This document shows positions 23,983-33,921 of a stretch of DNA of 64,000 nucleotides, piece by piece. The notes under the pieces are model-generated. The model was not told the DNA's origin, did not search any database, and worked only from the letters and a program-made list of their open reading frames with translations. The position numbers and the translations under genes were made by a program. This stretch comes from Quisquiliibacterium transsilvanicum (GTDB lineage Bacteria > Pseudomonadota > Gammaproteobacteria > Burkholderiales > Burkholderiaceae_E). The stretch's first letter is position 1. Every line of letters starts with the position of its first letter. The stretch is taken from positions 310,001 through 374,000 of the forward strand of contig NZ_JACHGB010000003.1 of the NCBI RefSeq assembly GCF_014202215.1, read 5' to 3'.

Positions 23983-25494
23983 CTAGGTGAAGAACAGCGT
24001 CGCCAGCCCCAGGAAGATGAAGAAGCCCATGCTGTCGGTGCTGAAGGTGAGCAGCACCGACGAGCCGATCGCCGGATCGCGGCCCATCCGATGCAGCCCC
24101 AGCGGCACCGCCATCGCGATCAGTGCGCCCAGCAGCAGGTTGAGCATCATCGCCAGCGACATCGTCAGCCCGAGCAGCGGGCCCTCGACGGTGTCGCGGT
24201 AGAGCGCCCAGGCGACCAGCCCGGCCACCCCGCCCCAGACCACGCCGTTCAGGCCTGCGACCGCGAACTCCTTGAGCATCAGCCGCCAGGCGTTGGCCAT
24301 GGTGACCTGTCCGAAGGCGAGCGAACGCACCACCAGCGTCATCGTCTGGTTGCCCGAGTTGCCGGCGATGCCCGCGACGATGGGCATCAGCGCGGCCAGC
24401 GCGGCCACCCGCTCGATCGTCCCCTCGAAGGCGCCGATCACGCGCGAAGCGAAGAAGGCGGTGCACAGGTTCAGCGCCAGCCACAGCCAGCGGTTCTTCG
24501 CCGAGTCCCAGACGCTGGCGAAGATGTCTTCCTCCTCGCGCAGGCCGGCCTGCGACAGCCGGCCGTAGTCGCCCTGCTCGCGGATCACGTCGACCACTTC
24601 GGCGACGGTGAGGCGGCCGACCAGCCGCCCATGCGGATCGATCACCGGGGCCGAGACGAGGTCGTAGCGCTCGAAGGCCTGCGCGGCATCGTCGACGTCG
24701 TCCATCGCCTGCAGGGTGAGCACGTCGCGCAGCATGGCGTCGGCCACCATCACCTCGGGCTCGTTGACCAGCAGCCGGTCGATCGGCAGCGCGCCGCACA
24801 GCTGGTCGTGGCTATCGACGACGAAGACCTGGTCGGTGTGCTCCGGCAGTTCCTCGAGCTGGCGCAGGTAGCGCAGCACGGCCTCGAGGGTGACGTCCTC
24901 GCGCACCTTGACGAAGTCGAAGTACATGCGGCCGCCGACCGAGTCCTCGGGGTAGGACATCGCGGCGCGCAGCTGCTCGCGCTCCTGCTGGTTGAGCTGA
25001 CGCCGCACCTCTTCGACGACGTCGCGCGGCAGGTCGGGCGCGAGGTCGGCGATTTCGTCGGCCTCCATCGACTCGATCGCGTCGACCAGCTCGTGCCGGT
25101 CCATCGAGTCGATCAGCGTCTCGCGGACCGCGTCGGAAACCTCCAGCAGGATCTCGCCGTCGCGCTCGGCCTTGACCAGGTCCCAGGCGACCAGGCGGTC
25201 CTCGAGCGGCAGGCCTTCGAGGATGTAGGCGACGTCGGCGGGGTGGAGACGGTCGAGCCGCGCCCGCAGCTCGTTCAGCCCCTGGCGCTCGACCAGGTGC
25301 TCGACCAGCACATGACGGCCCTCGCCCTCGCCGTAGTGCTGCCGGTGCGCCACCTCGACCGCCAGCCGGTGGCGGCGCAGCATCTCCTGGACCTCGTGCA
25401 GGGCGCGCGAAGCCTCCTCGGCGTCGCGCGGCTGCGCGGTCGACAGGGCGGCATCGGACCCGCTGTCCTGGGATTCTTGGTCGTGCTCGGCCAT
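23983..25494 (-). CDS. mgtE: Magnesium transporter MgtE
   Basis: A 503-residue Mg2+ channel. An N-terminal superhelical domain (HPADVAYILEGLP, DRHELVDAIESMEADEIADLAPDLP) is followed by two CBS domains (about residues 190-310), then a plug helix and five membrane segments. The pore motif PIVAGIAGNSGNQTM is intact. An N-terminal extension of about 45 polar residues precedes the conserved part. The ATG follows an AG-rich stretch. It is convergent with phoU; the next gene leftward in transcription order upstream is a crotonase gene more than 200 bp away. Confidence 0.95.
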   Translation of the reverse strand: MAEHDQESQDSGSDAALSTAQPRDAEEASRALHEVQEMLRRHRLAVEVAHRQHYGEGEGRHVLVEHLVERQGLNELRARLDRLHPADVAYILEGLPLEDRLVAWDLVKAERDGEILLEVSDAVRETLIDSMDRHELVDAIESMEADEIADLAPDLPRDVVEEVRRQLNQQEREQLRAAMSYPEDSVGGRMYFDFVKVREDVTLEAVLRYLRQLEELPEHTDQVFVVDSHDQLCGALPIDRLLVNEPEVMVADAMLRDVLTLQAMDDVDDAAQAFERYDLVSAPVIDPHGRLVGRLTVAEVVDVIREQGDYGRLSQAGLREEEDIFASVWDSAKNRWLWLALNLCTAFFASRVIGAFEGTIERVAALAALMPIVAGIAGNSGNQTMTLVVRSLAFGQVTMANAWRLMLKEFAVAGLNGVVWGGVAGLVAWALYRDTVEGPLLGLTMSLAMMLNLLLGALIAMAVPLGLHRMGRDPAIGSSVLLTFSTDSMGFFIFLGLATLFFT

Positions 25495-25706
25495 GGTCTC
25501 GAGGCGCGCATGGCCGGGCGGGGATCAGCCGCTGGCGCTGCGCGCGAAGTGTCTGGGGCTGTCGGAAACGGTGTTCACGTCTGTCGGCGTGGTCCGGGAA
25601 GCGCGCATTGTAGGCGCGCGAGGCACGATGCGATAGAGCGCTGGCACGCGCGGCCCATCATCGCCCTGCGGGCGTGACGCGCGTGCGACAGGGGCTGCAG
25701 GGGGCC

Positions 25707-26546
25707 TCAGGGAGCTTCGACGATCGACCGGCCCGAGCCGTTGAACTCGGTCATCAGCTCGATGCTCTGGGCCGTGGTGAAGAGATCGCAGAACAGCGTG
25801 CGCTCCTCGGCGAGGCCGGCCTCGCCGACGGCTGCGGCAGCGCCGCGCACCAGGCGCTTGACGTGCGTGAGCGCCAACGGATGGCGTCGCACCAGTGCGG
25901 CAGCGATCTCCAGCGCCTGCTCGAGCACCGGCCCGGCATGGCAGGCATTGACCAGGCCGAGCGCGGCGGCCTCGCGCGGCGCGAAGGTCTTGCCCAGCAG
26001 GATCCACTCGAGCGCCCGCCCCGGGCCGACCAGGCGGGTCAGCCGCTGGGTGCCGCCGCCGCCGGGCAGCAGGCCGATGTTGGTCTCCGGCAGGCCGATC
26101 CGGTAGTCGCCCTCTTCGGCGATGCGCAGGTCGCAGGCCAGCGCGAGCTCGAAGCCGCCGCCCATCGCGAAGCCGTTGATCGCCGCCACGAAGATGCGGC
26201 CGCTGGCCTCGATGCGGCGCGTGATCCGGTGGATCGGCGCCTCCGGCACCGGCCGCGCGGGGTCGAAGCGCAGGCCGCGCGCAGCGAGCGCCCGCGCGCG
26301 CTGCTCGAGAACGCCGACGTCGAAGTGCCTGACGAAGACGCCTGGCTGCGCGCCGGTGATGACCACCACGCGCAGGCGCTCGTCGGCGTCGATCGCATCC
26401 ATCGCCGCCTCGATCCCCGCCTCGCTGGCATCGTCCATGAAGCCCTGGGGCGGGTTCGACAGCCGCAGCACGGCGATGCCGTCCGCGCGACGCTGCAGCG
26501 TGGCGCGGCCGTCCGCGAAGCTCTGCTCCTGTGGGGCCTGGGTCAT
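25707..26546 (-). CDS. Enoyl-CoA hydratase/isomerase family protein
   Basis: A 279-residue crotonase-fold enzyme. Unlike the crotonase near the left edge, both catalytic-type glutamates can be seen: one in MGGGFELALACD and one in GLPETNIGLLPGGGGTQRL. The loop between them (AEEGDYRIG) is one residue longer than in rat hydratase. The N-terminal third diverges (QPGVFVRHFDVGVLEQ in place of FCAGADL), so the exact reaction is uncertain. AGAGGAGAG lies before the chosen ATG (MTQAPQEQ). Divergent from an MDR reductase gene, possibly sharing regulation. Confidence 0.87.
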   Translation of the reverse strand: MTQAPQEQSFADGRATLQRRADGIAVLRLSNPPQGFMDDASEAGIEAAMDAIDADERLRVVVITGAQPGVFVRHFDVGVLEQRARALAARGLRFDPARPVPEAPIHRITRRIEASGRIFVAAINGFAMGGGFELALACDLRIAEEGDYRIGLPETNIGLLPGGGGTQRLTRLVGPGRALEWILLGKTFAPREAAALGLVNACHAGPVLEQALEIAAALVRRHPLALTHVKRLVRGAAAAVGEAGLAEERTLFCDLFTTAQSIELMTEFNGSGRSIVEAP

Positions 26547-26791
26547 CGGTGCTCTCCTCTGCGGTGCGTTCGTGGCTTGCCGGCCCGGGCAGCGGCGGCT
26601 GCCGGTCCGGATCGCGACGGAACAGCATAACCATCCGGATCCGTCCGGCCCACCGCTGCGCGGCGCGCGCGGCGCGAAACGGAATGCCCCGCCGGCGGCA
26701 GGGGCCAGCCTCAGTCCGGCCGCCCAGGCCTCTGGCATGATCGCCGCCATGAAGCGCGGGCACCGGGCCCCGCAGGCAGGAGGACACCGCA

Positions 26792-27835
26792 ATGAAGAAG
26801 ATCGTCATCGAAGCGCTCGGCTCGCCCGAGAAGCAGGCCCGCTGCGTGGATGCCGCTGACCCCGCCGCGCCCGGCGCGGGCGAGGTCAGCGTCCGCATCC
26901 TGGCCGCGCCGATCAACCCGGCGGACCTGCTGCAGATCGAAGGGCGCTACGGCGTGCGCCCGCCCTTGCCCTACACGCCCGGCCACGAAGGCGCCGGCCG
27001 CATCGAGGCGGTGGGGCCGGACGTGCAGGGACTGGCGGTGGGCGACCTGGTGCTGCCCGGCGTGTTTGGAACCTGGTGCGAGCGCATCGTCTGCAAGGCC
27101 GCGGGCGTCACCAGACTGCCGCCGGACACCGATCCTCTGCAGGCGGCGATGCTGCGCGCGAACCCGGGCTCGGCCTGGGCGATGCTCGATGCGATCCCGG
27201 CGCTGGCCGCCGGCGACTGGGTGATCCAGAACGCAGGCAATTCGGCGGTCGCGGGCTTCGTGCACCGGCTGGCTGCGCGCCGCGGCGTGCGCACGATCGC
27301 GGTGGTCCGGCGCGCAGAGGCGCTTGCCGCGGCGAAGGCCAGTGGCGCCACGCTGGCGGTGGTGGACGACCATGAGCGCGGCCGCGACGACGCGCTGCAG
27401 GCGGCGGTCGCCGAGGCGGTGGGCGCCTTCGAGACCGCCGCGGGCGAGCCGCCCGCGCCCGGCGGCCAGCCGCGGATCCGCGGCGCGCTCGACGCGATCG
27501 GCGGACGCGCCACCGCGCGGCTGGCGCGCTGCCTGCACGACGGCGGCGTGGTCATCAACTATGGCCTGCTCAGCGGCGAGGACTGCTCGATCCGCCCGCA
27601 CGAACTGGTGTTCCGCGGGGTACGCCTGGAAGGCTTCTGGCTGTCGAGCTGGTTCCGGGGCGCCGGGGCGCAGCGCATCCGCACGATGTACGACGAACTC
27701 GCCGAGCTGATGCGCAGCGGCACGATCTCCGCGCCGATCGCCGCCACCTACCGCTTCGAGCGGATCGCCGAGGCGCTGGCGCATTCGGCCCAGGGCGGCC
27801 GGGACGGCAAGATCCTGCTGGTCGGCGAGGACTGA
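26792..27835 (+). CDS. MDR-superfamily 2-enoyl thioester reductase-like protein (Etr1/MECR type)
   Basis: A 347-residue zinc-free medium-chain dehydrogenase/reductase. The N-terminal region INPADLLQIEGRYGVRPPLPYTPGHEGAGRI places a Tyr at residue 53 where Etr1/MECR enzymes keep their catalytic Tyr. The nucleotide-binding segment is NAGNSAVAGFVHRLAARRGVRTIAVVRR (about residues 150-177). The family reduces trans-2-enoyl thioesters with NADPH; quinone reductase activity is the alternative. The ATG follows GCAGGAGGACACC. It is divergent from the crotonase gene, which fits acyl-CoA metabolism. Confidence 0.85.
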   Translation: MKKIVIEALGSPEKQARCVDAADPAAPGAGEVSVRILAAPINPADLLQIEGRYGVRPPLPYTPGHEGAGRIEAVGPDVQGLAVGDLVLPGVFGTWCERIVCKAAGVTRLPPDTDPLQAAMLRANPGSAWAMLDAIPALAAGDWVIQNAGNSAVAGFVHRLAARRGVRTIAVVRRAEALAAAKASGATLAVVDDHERGRDDALQAAVAEAVGAFETAAGEPPAPGGQPRIRGALDAIGGRATARLARCLHDGGVVINYGLLSGEDCSIRPHELVFRGVRLEGFWLSSWFRGAGAQRIRTMYDELAELMRSGTISAPIAATYRFERIAEALAHSAQGGRDGKILLVGED

Positions 27836-27911
27836 GCCCGGAGCCAGAGGACGCCGGGAGCCTGGCCTGGCGCGGGACCGGGGCGCACCGGGCACCGGGC
27901 GGGCCCGGGCC

Positions 27912-28694
27912 TCAGCGCGGCGGCACCGCGTCCCACATCCAGCGCTGCACGATCCCGGCCCGGCGCGCCAGCGCCGCCGAGCCGCGGTTGCGGTCGTAGA
28001 AGCGGGGCCGCGGCAGCATCGCTGCCATCCGCGCCGCCTGCGCCGGGGTGAGCCTGGCGCAGGAGGTGCGCATGTGATGCATCGCGCCCGCCTCGCAGCC
28101 GAACACGCCGATGCCCCACTCGGCGACGTTCAGGTAGATCTCGAGGATCCTGCGCTTGGTCAGCACGGTCTCGAGCATGTAGGCGATCACCAGCTCCTGG
28201 CCCTTGCGCAGGTAGCTGCGCTGGCCGGACAGGAACAGGTTCTTGGCCAGCTGCATCGTGATCGTCGAGCCGCCGCGCACCACCTTGCCCTTCTTCAGGT
28301 TGGATTCGTAGGCGCGCTCGATCGCGTCCCAGTCGATGCCGTCGTGCTCGGTGAAATTGGCATCCTCGGCGGCGATCACCGCGCGCTTCAGGCTCGGGGA
28401 GATCTCCTCGTAGGGCACCCAGCGATGGCGCAGCTGCGCTTCGGGGTCCTGCTCGCGCAGGCGGTCGAGCTGCTCGCTCATGAAGCTGGTGGTCCCCGGG
28501 TCGAACCACTTGAGCCACACGACCTGCGCCAGGTACCAGAGCTGCACCGCCACGACGATCGCCACCAGCCCGGCAAGCAGCCAGGCGGCCAGTCGCAGGA
28601 CGCGGCCCGGCAACGCGCCGAGCCCACCGAGGATGCGCACCAGCAGCGGCGCCTTCGAGGCCCGCCGGGAGTTCCGCCTGGGTGCGCGTGCCAA
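27912..28694 (-). CDS. mtgA: Monofunctional biosynthetic peptidoglycan transglycosylase
   Basis: A 260-residue GT51 enzyme that polymerises lipid II glycan strands at the inner membrane. One membrane segment (about residues 33-55) precedes the catalytic domain. The catalytic Glu is about residue 110 in IAAEDANFTEHDGID, and GGSTITMQLAKNLFLSGQRS and RKGQELVIAYMLE are complete motifs. It is the last gene of a leftward cluster beginning at mpl, 11 bp behind aroE. The C-terminus (RWMWDAVPPR) fits normal length. Confidence 0.95.
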   Translation of the reverse strand: MARAPRRNSRRASKAPLLVRILGGLGALPGRVLRLAAWLLAGLVAIVVAVQLWYLAQVVWLKWFDPGTTSFMSEQLDRLREQDPEAQLRHRWVPYEEISPSLKRAVIAAEDANFTEHDGIDWDAIERAYESNLKKGKVVRGGSTITMQLAKNLFLSGQRSYLRKGQELVIAYMLETVLTKRRILEIYLNVAEWGIGVFGCEAGAMHHMRTSCARLTPAQAARMAAMLPRPRFYDRNRGSAALARRAGIVQRWMWDAVPPR

Positions 28695-28705
28695 GGTCGA
28701 TGCGG

Positions 28706-29563
28706 TCAGGAGCGGGCGGCGAGTTCTGCGCGCAGATCCCGGTAGACCGGCGCGGTCAGCGGCCGCACGCCGCGCCAGATGAAGAAGGATTCGGCGGCCT
28801 GCTCGACCAGCATCCCCAGTCCGTCGGACACGGCCGGGCAGCCGCGCGCGCCCGCCTGGCGCATGAACGCCGTGGGGCGGGCGCCGTAGACCATGTCGTA
28901 GGCGAGCCGCACGCCGTCGTAGACCGCCTCGTCCACCGCGGGCGCGGCGTCGTCCAGGCCGGCGGAGGTGGCGTTGACCACCAGGTCGAAGCCCTCGCCG
29001 CTCGCGGCGCTGCCCAGCGCGTCGAAGCCGCAGCCTGCCGCGCGGGCATCCCCGGCCAGCGCGGCGAGCTCGTGCGCGCGCGACGCCGTCCGGTTGGCGA
29101 TGGTGAGCCGCGCCACCCCGGCGTCCAGCAGCGGCAGCAGCACGCCGCGCGCCGCGCCGCCCGCGCCCAGCATCAGCACGCGCGCGCCCTCGAACCGAAA
29201 GCCCAGCCGCTGCCCGATGTCGCGCACCAGCCCCACGCCGTCGGTGTTGTCGCCGTGGACGCCGTCGTCCCGAAAGGCGAGCGTGTTCACCGCACCGGCA
29301 GCCGCGGCGCGCGCGGAGCGATGCGTGCAGTAGTCGAAGGCCTCGACCTTGAAGGGCACGGTGACGTTCAGGCCCTTGCCGCCGGCCGCGCGGAAGGCCT
29401 CGACGGTGGCGACGAAGCCGTCGAGCGGCGCCGGCAGGCGATCGTAGGCGATGTCCTGCGCCGTCTGCCGCGCAAAGCGCGCGTGGATCGCCGGCGAACG
29501 GCTGTGCGCGACCGGATTGCCGATCACTGCGTAGCGGTCGGTCACCGGGGACACCTGGGGCAC
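28706..29563 (-). CDS. aroE: Shikimate dehydrogenase
   Basis: A 285-residue NADP-dependent enzyme reducing 3-dehydroshikimate. NPVAHSRSPAIH (about residues 16-27) binds shikimate, Lys72 in NVTVPFK is the catalytic lysine, and GAGGAARGVLLPLLDAG is the nucleotide-binding loop, followed by NRTASRA. The C-terminal QAAESFFIWRG matches the family. It lies between tonB and mtgA on the same strand; another shikimate-pathway gene, aroQ, is 7 kb away in the opposite operon. Confidence 0.96.
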   Translation of the reverse strand: MPQVSPVTDRYAVIGNPVAHSRSPAIHARFARQTAQDIAYDRLPAPLDGFVATVEAFRAAGGKGLNVTVPFKVEAFDYCTHRSARAAAAGAVNTLAFRDDGVHGDNTDGVGLVRDIGQRLGFRFEGARVLMLGAGGAARGVLLPLLDAGVARLTIANRTASRAHELAALAGDARAAGCGFDALGSAASGEGFDLVVNATSAGLDDAAPAVDEAVYDGVRLAYDMVYGARPTAFMRQAGARGCPAVSDGLGMLVEQAAESFFIWRGVRPLTAPVYRDLRAELAARS

Positions 29564-29599
29564 CTGCGGGAGGGCGGATTCGGGTTCATGCGGCGGCGG

Positions 29600-30490
29600 T
29601 CAGGGCGTCTTCACCGAGTCGGTGGACAGCGCGTCGTTGGTGAAGGTCCAGCTGCGCACGATCTGCAGGATGTCGCCCTCGCGGGCCATCTCCGGCGGGA
29701 AGCGCTCGTAGGGGGCGCCCGCATGCACGATCTCGCGCACTGCGCGGTTGAGCACCTCATGCTTCGAGGGACGGTCGAGGATCACGTCGACGACGTTGCC
29801 GTGCCGGTCGATCTCCACCGTGATGATCATCGTGTCGTAGAGCCTGCCGCGCGCGGCGGGCGGATAGCGGGACGTGCCGATGCGCTCGATCTTCGCGGCC
29901 CAGTCCTCGACGTAGCGCGCATAGGACACGCCGATCGCGTTGATGCCGTAGGTGAGGCGCTTGGGGCGCTTGTTGTAGTCGGAGATCTGGCGGTCGATCT
30001 GCGCCTGCAGCCTGGTGATCGCCTGCTCCACCTCGTCCGCGTCGGCGGCCTTGGGGCTGGGCTGCGCGCCCGCCTGCCGGCGTTCGGATTCGACGAAGGC
30101 CTGCGGGCCGCGCGCCAGCGCCAGCAGCCGGCGCTGCTGCTCCTCGAGCTCCTGCACCCGGCGCCGCTGCTCGCGCAGCCCGGTGCCGTCGGCCACCGCC
30201 TGCTCGGCAGGCAGCGGAGACTTCGCCCGCCCGGCGTCACGGTCGCCGCCGCCCTCCATGTCGACCTGGGCGGCGACCTCCGCCTTCACCGGCGCGCGCT
30301 CGGTGCGGGCGTTGAGCAGCACCACCTCGATCCGCGAATCGGTCGGCGCCAGCCGCAGCGGCTCGGGCGGCGCGAACTTCAGCACCGCGAGCAGCAGGTG
30401 CAGCAGAACCGACACCGCGATGCCGACGAACAGCGGATCGCGCAGCGCCTCGGGGCGCAGCGGCAGCCGCGGCAGGGCCAGCGCACTCAT
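29600..30490 (-). CDS. TonB-family energy transducer
   Basis: A 296-residue inner-membrane protein: one N-terminal helix (PLFVGIAVSVLLHLLLAVLKF, about residues 19-39), a coiled-coil-like charged middle (REQRRRVQELEEQQRRLL), and a C-terminal TonB domain with SYARYVEDWAAKIERIGTSRYP and VVDVILDRPSKHEVLNRAVREIV. It lacks the usual long Pro-Lys spacer. No exbB or exbD is adjacent. The order rnb-like, tonB, aroE, mtgA is compact, so it may be a housekeeping TonB-like protein rather than a siderophore-specific one. Confidence 0.85.
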   Translation of the reverse strand: MSALALPRLPLRPEALRDPLFVGIAVSVLLHLLLAVLKFAPPEPLRLAPTDSRIEVVLLNARTERAPVKAEVAAQVDMEGGGDRDAGRAKSPLPAEQAVADGTGLREQRRRVQELEEQQRRLLALARGPQAFVESERRQAGAQPSPKAADADEVEQAITRLQAQIDRQISDYNKRPKRLTYGINAIGVSYARYVEDWAAKIERIGTSRYPPAARGRLYDTMIITVEIDRHGNVVDVILDRPSKHEVLNRAVREIVHAGAPYERFPPEMAREGDILQIVRSWTFTNDALSTDSVKTP

Positions 30491-30525
30491 CGTTCAGAAC
30501 CCGGGCCGGATCCGTTCACGGGAGC

Positions 30526-32454
30526 TCAGCCCTCCTCCGTGAACTCGGCCTCCTCGGCCTCGTCGTCGGTGAGTCCGCCGCTGGGGGGCTCGGGTACGGT
30601 CGGCGCGAGCTCGACGAAACGTGCCTGCACCGAGAGGTCGATCTCGTCGGTGGCGAGGATGTCGACGACGATGCGACGCCCCGGGGGCAGCGAAGGCAGA
30701 TCGGCGAGCCGGAAGTAGAGCGGCGCGTCGGCCAGCCGGACGAGGTCCTCGCGCACGACTGCCGCCTGGGTGCGCGTGATGCCTTCCTGCGCGAGCCAGC
30801 GCAGGCACCAGTAGCGCTCCAGGTTGGACTGGAAATCGCCGTAGGCGGAATAGCGCGCATCGAACGCCGACACGATAGAGAACAGGTCGGAATCGTTGGC
30901 AGCGAAGGCCGGTTTTTCGTCGCGCAGCGCGGCGATCAGCTGGCGCTGGTTGGTGAGATCGATGTAGCGGCGCAGCGGCGAGGTGGACCAGGCGTACTGC
31001 GCCACCCCCAGCCCCTGGTGCGGCAGCGCGTGCGTGCCCATCTTCACCCGCCCCATCTGCTGCGAGCGGTAGATGCCGGCCACCTGGCGCTCGGCCAGCA
31101 GGCGGCCCCATTCGCTGTTGGCGAGAATGGCCATCTCGGCCACGATGCGGTCCAGCGGCGCATCCCGGCGGCGCTGGACGATGCGCACCCGGCCGTCCTC
31201 GACGTAGAAGCTGAAGTCGGCCCGCCCGCGGGGCTCGGGCTTGCCGCGCACCTTCTCGCGTCCCGCGCACAGCGCAAGCGTGAGCTTCCAAAGGACGCGC
31301 AGCTGCTCGCCGAAGCGCAGCGGCGCGGCCGGATCCTCCAGCACGGCCTCGGTGACCTCGTCGTCGAAGGCGTCATGCCGCAGGTTGGCCGCGATGCGGA
31401 TCCGGTCCACCGTGGAGAAGCAGCGCTCAATCGCGGTGCCGCCCGCGTCGAGGTCCGCATACAGCGAAAGCACCGGCCGCTCGGTCCCCTCGTCGAGCGA
31501 GTAGGGCCGGATCGCTTCCTCGGGAAGCATGGTGATCTTGCCGCCGGGCATGTAGACGGTGGACATCCGCTCGCGCGCCAGCGCATCCAGCGCGCCGTCC
31601 CGGACAATGGCCAGGGCGGGCGCCGCGATGTGGACGCCGATGCGAAGCCGGCCGTCCGGCAGGGTCTGCACCGAAAGCGCGTCGTCGATCTCGGTGGTGG
31701 TGGAATCGTCGATCGAAAAGGCCTCGACCGGCGACAGCTCGAGCGCCAGTTCCGGCATCGGCGCGACCGGCAGTTCCGGAAAGCCGGTGCCGTGCGGAAA
31801 GTGCTCGAAGGCGAAGCGCGCGAAGTGGAGATCGTGCGCGGAGGCGAAGGCGCCGAGTTCCAGCAGCAGGCGCTCCGGCGCCTTGCGGGTGCGCTCGCAG
31901 GCGCGCTCCAGCGCGCGATGCTCGATGGCCTGCTTGTCCGGCCTCACCAGCAGCATCGCGGCGCGCTCGGCGATTGCCGGCGGCAGACGGCCCTCGACCA
32001 TCGCCTGCGCGTAGTCCTCGAGCATCTGGTCCTGCTGGCGACGCCGCTCCACCGCGGCAAGCGCAAGACGCAGCGTTTCCTCGGGCGCCGGGCGGTAGCG
32101 GCCCTTGCCCTTGCGCTGGAAGTGGATGGGGGCGCCCTGCAGCCTGAGCAGCACACCCGCGGCCTGCACCGCGTCGGGACGGCCGCCGAAGTACTCGCCG
32201 GCCAGGTCGGTGAAACCGAACTCGTCGCGCGGCGCACACTCCCAGAGGAAGTCGATGTCGAGCTCGTCGGCCACCCGCTGGGCGGCCGGCAGCAGTTCGG
32301 TTGGCGATGGGGTCTCGAAGCGGAGCACGACGTGCCCGCTCTTCACCTTGCTGCGCTTGCCGCTGGCGTGTTCGACCTGCAGGCTGGCGGGAGCCTCGGA
32401 CAGGATGGTGCCGGCCTTGAAGCCGCCGTCTTCCTCGAATAGGACATGGGTCAT
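30526..32454 (-). CDS. RNase II/R-family exoribonuclease (VacB-type)
   Basis: A 642-residue 3'-5' exoribonuclease. The RNB catalytic domain begins near residue 247 with SIDD, EIDDAL providing the Asp cluster; HIAAPALAI and AYAWSTSPLRRYIDLTNQRQL are further RNB signatures. The N-terminal cold-shock-like part is divergent, and a C-terminal S1-like strand (RIVVDILATDEIDLSVQARF) is present. The acidic tail TDDEAEEAEFTEEG is unusual. Start is the ATG of MTHVLFEEDG. Part of the leftward cluster with tonB and aroE. Confidence 0.9.
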   Translation of the reverse strand: MTHVLFEEDGGFKAGTILSEAPASLQVEHASGKRSKVKSGHVVLRFETPSPTELLPAAQRVADELDIDFLWECAPRDEFGFTDLAGEYFGGRPDAVQAAGVLLRLQGAPIHFQRKGKGRYRPAPEETLRLALAAVERRRQQDQMLEDYAQAMVEGRLPPAIAERAAMLLVRPDKQAIEHRALERACERTRKAPERLLLELGAFASAHDLHFARFAFEHFPHGTGFPELPVAPMPELALELSPVEAFSIDDSTTTEIDDALSVQTLPDGRLRIGVHIAAPALAIVRDGALDALARERMSTVYMPGGKITMLPEEAIRPYSLDEGTERPVLSLYADLDAGGTAIERCFSTVDRIRIAANLRHDAFDDEVTEAVLEDPAAPLRFGEQLRVLWKLTLALCAGREKVRGKPEPRGRADFSFYVEDGRVRIVQRRRDAPLDRIVAEMAILANSEWGRLLAERQVAGIYRSQQMGRVKMGTHALPHQGLGVAQYAWSTSPLRRYIDLTNQRQLIAALRDEKPAFAANDSDLFSIVSAFDARYSAYGDFQSNLERYWCLRWLAQEGITRTQAAVVREDLVRLADAPLYFRLADLPSLPPGRRIVVDILATDEIDLSVQARFVELAPTVPEPPSGGLTDDEAEEAEFTEEG

Positions 32455-32590
32455 GGCCGGAGGGATTATACGGGCGGGGCCAGGCCTGCCGCCGCTGCCG
32501 CCCGACGTGCGGACGGGGGGCCGGAACAAGCCCCCGGCACGGGGCGCGCCTCGCGCCTCGCGGCCCGGGCGCTGCCGGGAGCGCCAGCGC

Positions 32591-33331
32591 TTACATCATG
32601 ATCCCGCCCGAAACCTCGATGACGGCGCCGTTGATGTAGCTGGCGTCGTCGGAGGCCAGGAAGGCATAGACGCTGGCGATCTCGTCGGGCTTGCCCAGCC
32701 GGCCCAGGGGCACGCGATCCACCATGTTCTTCATCACTTCCTCGGGGATGGTCGCGAGGATCTGCGTCTCGATGAAGCCCGGGCACACCGCCACCGCGCG
32801 CACTCCCTTGGGACCGAGCTCGCGGGCCCAGGTCTTGGTGAAGCCGATGACGCCGGCCTTCGAGGCCGCGTAGTTGGTCTGCCCGAAGTTGCCGTACAGG
32901 CCGACCACCGACGAGGCGTTGATGACCACCCCCGAGCCCTGCGCGATCATCGTCGGGGCGACGGCCTGCGTGCACTCGAACACGCCCTTCAGGTTCACGC
33001 CGATCACCTGGTCGAACTGCGCCTCGGTCATCTTCACCAGCCGCGCGTCCTTGGTGATGCCGGCGTTGTTGAGCAGGACGTCGATGCGGCCCCAGCGCGC
33101 CTTGACGGCCTCGACCATCGCGTCGACCTGCGCCCGCTGGGTCACGTCGACCGCGTAGCCGGCCACTTCACCGCCCTCGCCCGCAAGCTGCGTGCACGCG
33201 GCCTCGACCCGCTCGGCGCCGATGTCGACGATCGCCACCCGCGCGCCCTCGCGCAGGAACCTGCGCACCGTGCTCAGCCCGATTCCGGCCGCGCCTCCGG
33301 TGACGATCGCCACCCTGCCTTCCAGTTTCAT
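32591..33331 (-). CDS. SDR-family 3-oxoacyl-ACP / acetoacetyl-CoA reductase-like protein
   Basis: A 246-residue short-chain dehydrogenase. The cofactor loop TGGAAGIG is at about residues 11-18, [11 protein letters not shown] near 86, the catalytic Ser in NASSVVG, and YAASK (about 153-157) holds Tyr and Lys. It resembles FabG and Pha[20 protein letters not shown] is seen in both. No phaC or fab gene is adjacent, so the acyl carrier is unresolved. The start overlaps the upstream esterase stop by one base (TGATG), showing coupling. Confidence 0.92.
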   Translation of the reverse strand: MKLEGRVAIVTGGAAGIGLSTVRRFLREGARVAIVDIGAERVEAACTQLAGEGGEVAGYAVDVTQRAQVDAMVEAVKARWGRIDVLLNNAGITKDARLVKMTEAQFDQVIGVNLKGVFECTQAVAPTMIAQGSGVVINASSVVGLYGNFGQTNYAASKAGVIGFTKTWARELGPKGVRAVAVCPGFIETQILATIPEEVMKNMVDRVPLGRLGKPDEIASVYAFLASDDASYINGAVIEVSGGIMM

Positions 33332-33921
33332 CAGTCGTCCTTCCTGGGTTGAATGAAGCCCGCGAACGCGAGCACCTCGTCCATATAGTCGGCGAAGTCC
33401 GACAGCCCGTGATCGCTGCCCTCGAGCACCAGCCGCCGGGCGCCGGGATAGCGCCCGACCATGTCCCGCCAGTCGAGCAGTTCGTCGCCCTTGGCGGCGA
33501 CGAGGAAGCAGCGCCCGGGCTCGCTCAGCGCACCGATGCGCAGCGGCCGAAGTTCGTCGACGTACTCCGCGCGGAACTCGAAGGGCTCGTCGCTGTGATA
33601 CGTGGTCTGCACGCCGACATGGGCGCCAAGCCCGTCGGCGGGGTCGATCGCGGGGTTCAGCAGCACGGCCCGGCAACCGAAGCGCTCGGCCAGCCAGGTG
33701 GCGTAATAGCCGCCCAGCGAGCTGCCCACCAGGGTGTCGGCCGCGGTCGGGGCGATCTGGCCGCAGATGAGTTCGATCGCAGCCTTCGGCGACGCCGGTA
33801 GCTGGGGGCAGACCAAGCGTCCGGCCATGCCGAGTTCGTCCATCCGCCGCGCCAGCAGCCGGGCCTTGAACGACTGCGGCGACGAGCGGAACCCGTGCAG
33901 GTAGATCAGCCGGGATTGCAT
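33331..33921 (-). CDS. YqiA/YcfP-type esterase
   Basis: A 196-residue alpha/beta hydrolase of the YqiA/UPF0227 family. It opens with [16 protein letters not shown], the nucleophile elbow is [19 protein letters not shown] (Ser near residue 72), and SDHGLSDF carries the catalytic His. Acyl or palmitoyl esterase activity is known for E. coli YqiA. It is overlapped by 16 bp by the upstream mpl gene and by one base by the downstream SDR gene, so all three are co-translated. Confidence 0.9.
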   Translation of the reverse strand: MQSRLIYLHGFRSSPQSFKARLLARRMDELGMAGRLVCPQLPASPKAAIELICGQIAPTAADTLVGSSLGGYYATWLAERFGCRAVLLNPAIDPADGLGAHVGVQTTYHSDEPFEFRAEYVDELRPLRIGALSEPGRCFLVAAKGDELLDWRDMVGRYPGARRLVLEGSDHGLSDFADYMDEVLAFAGFIQPRKDD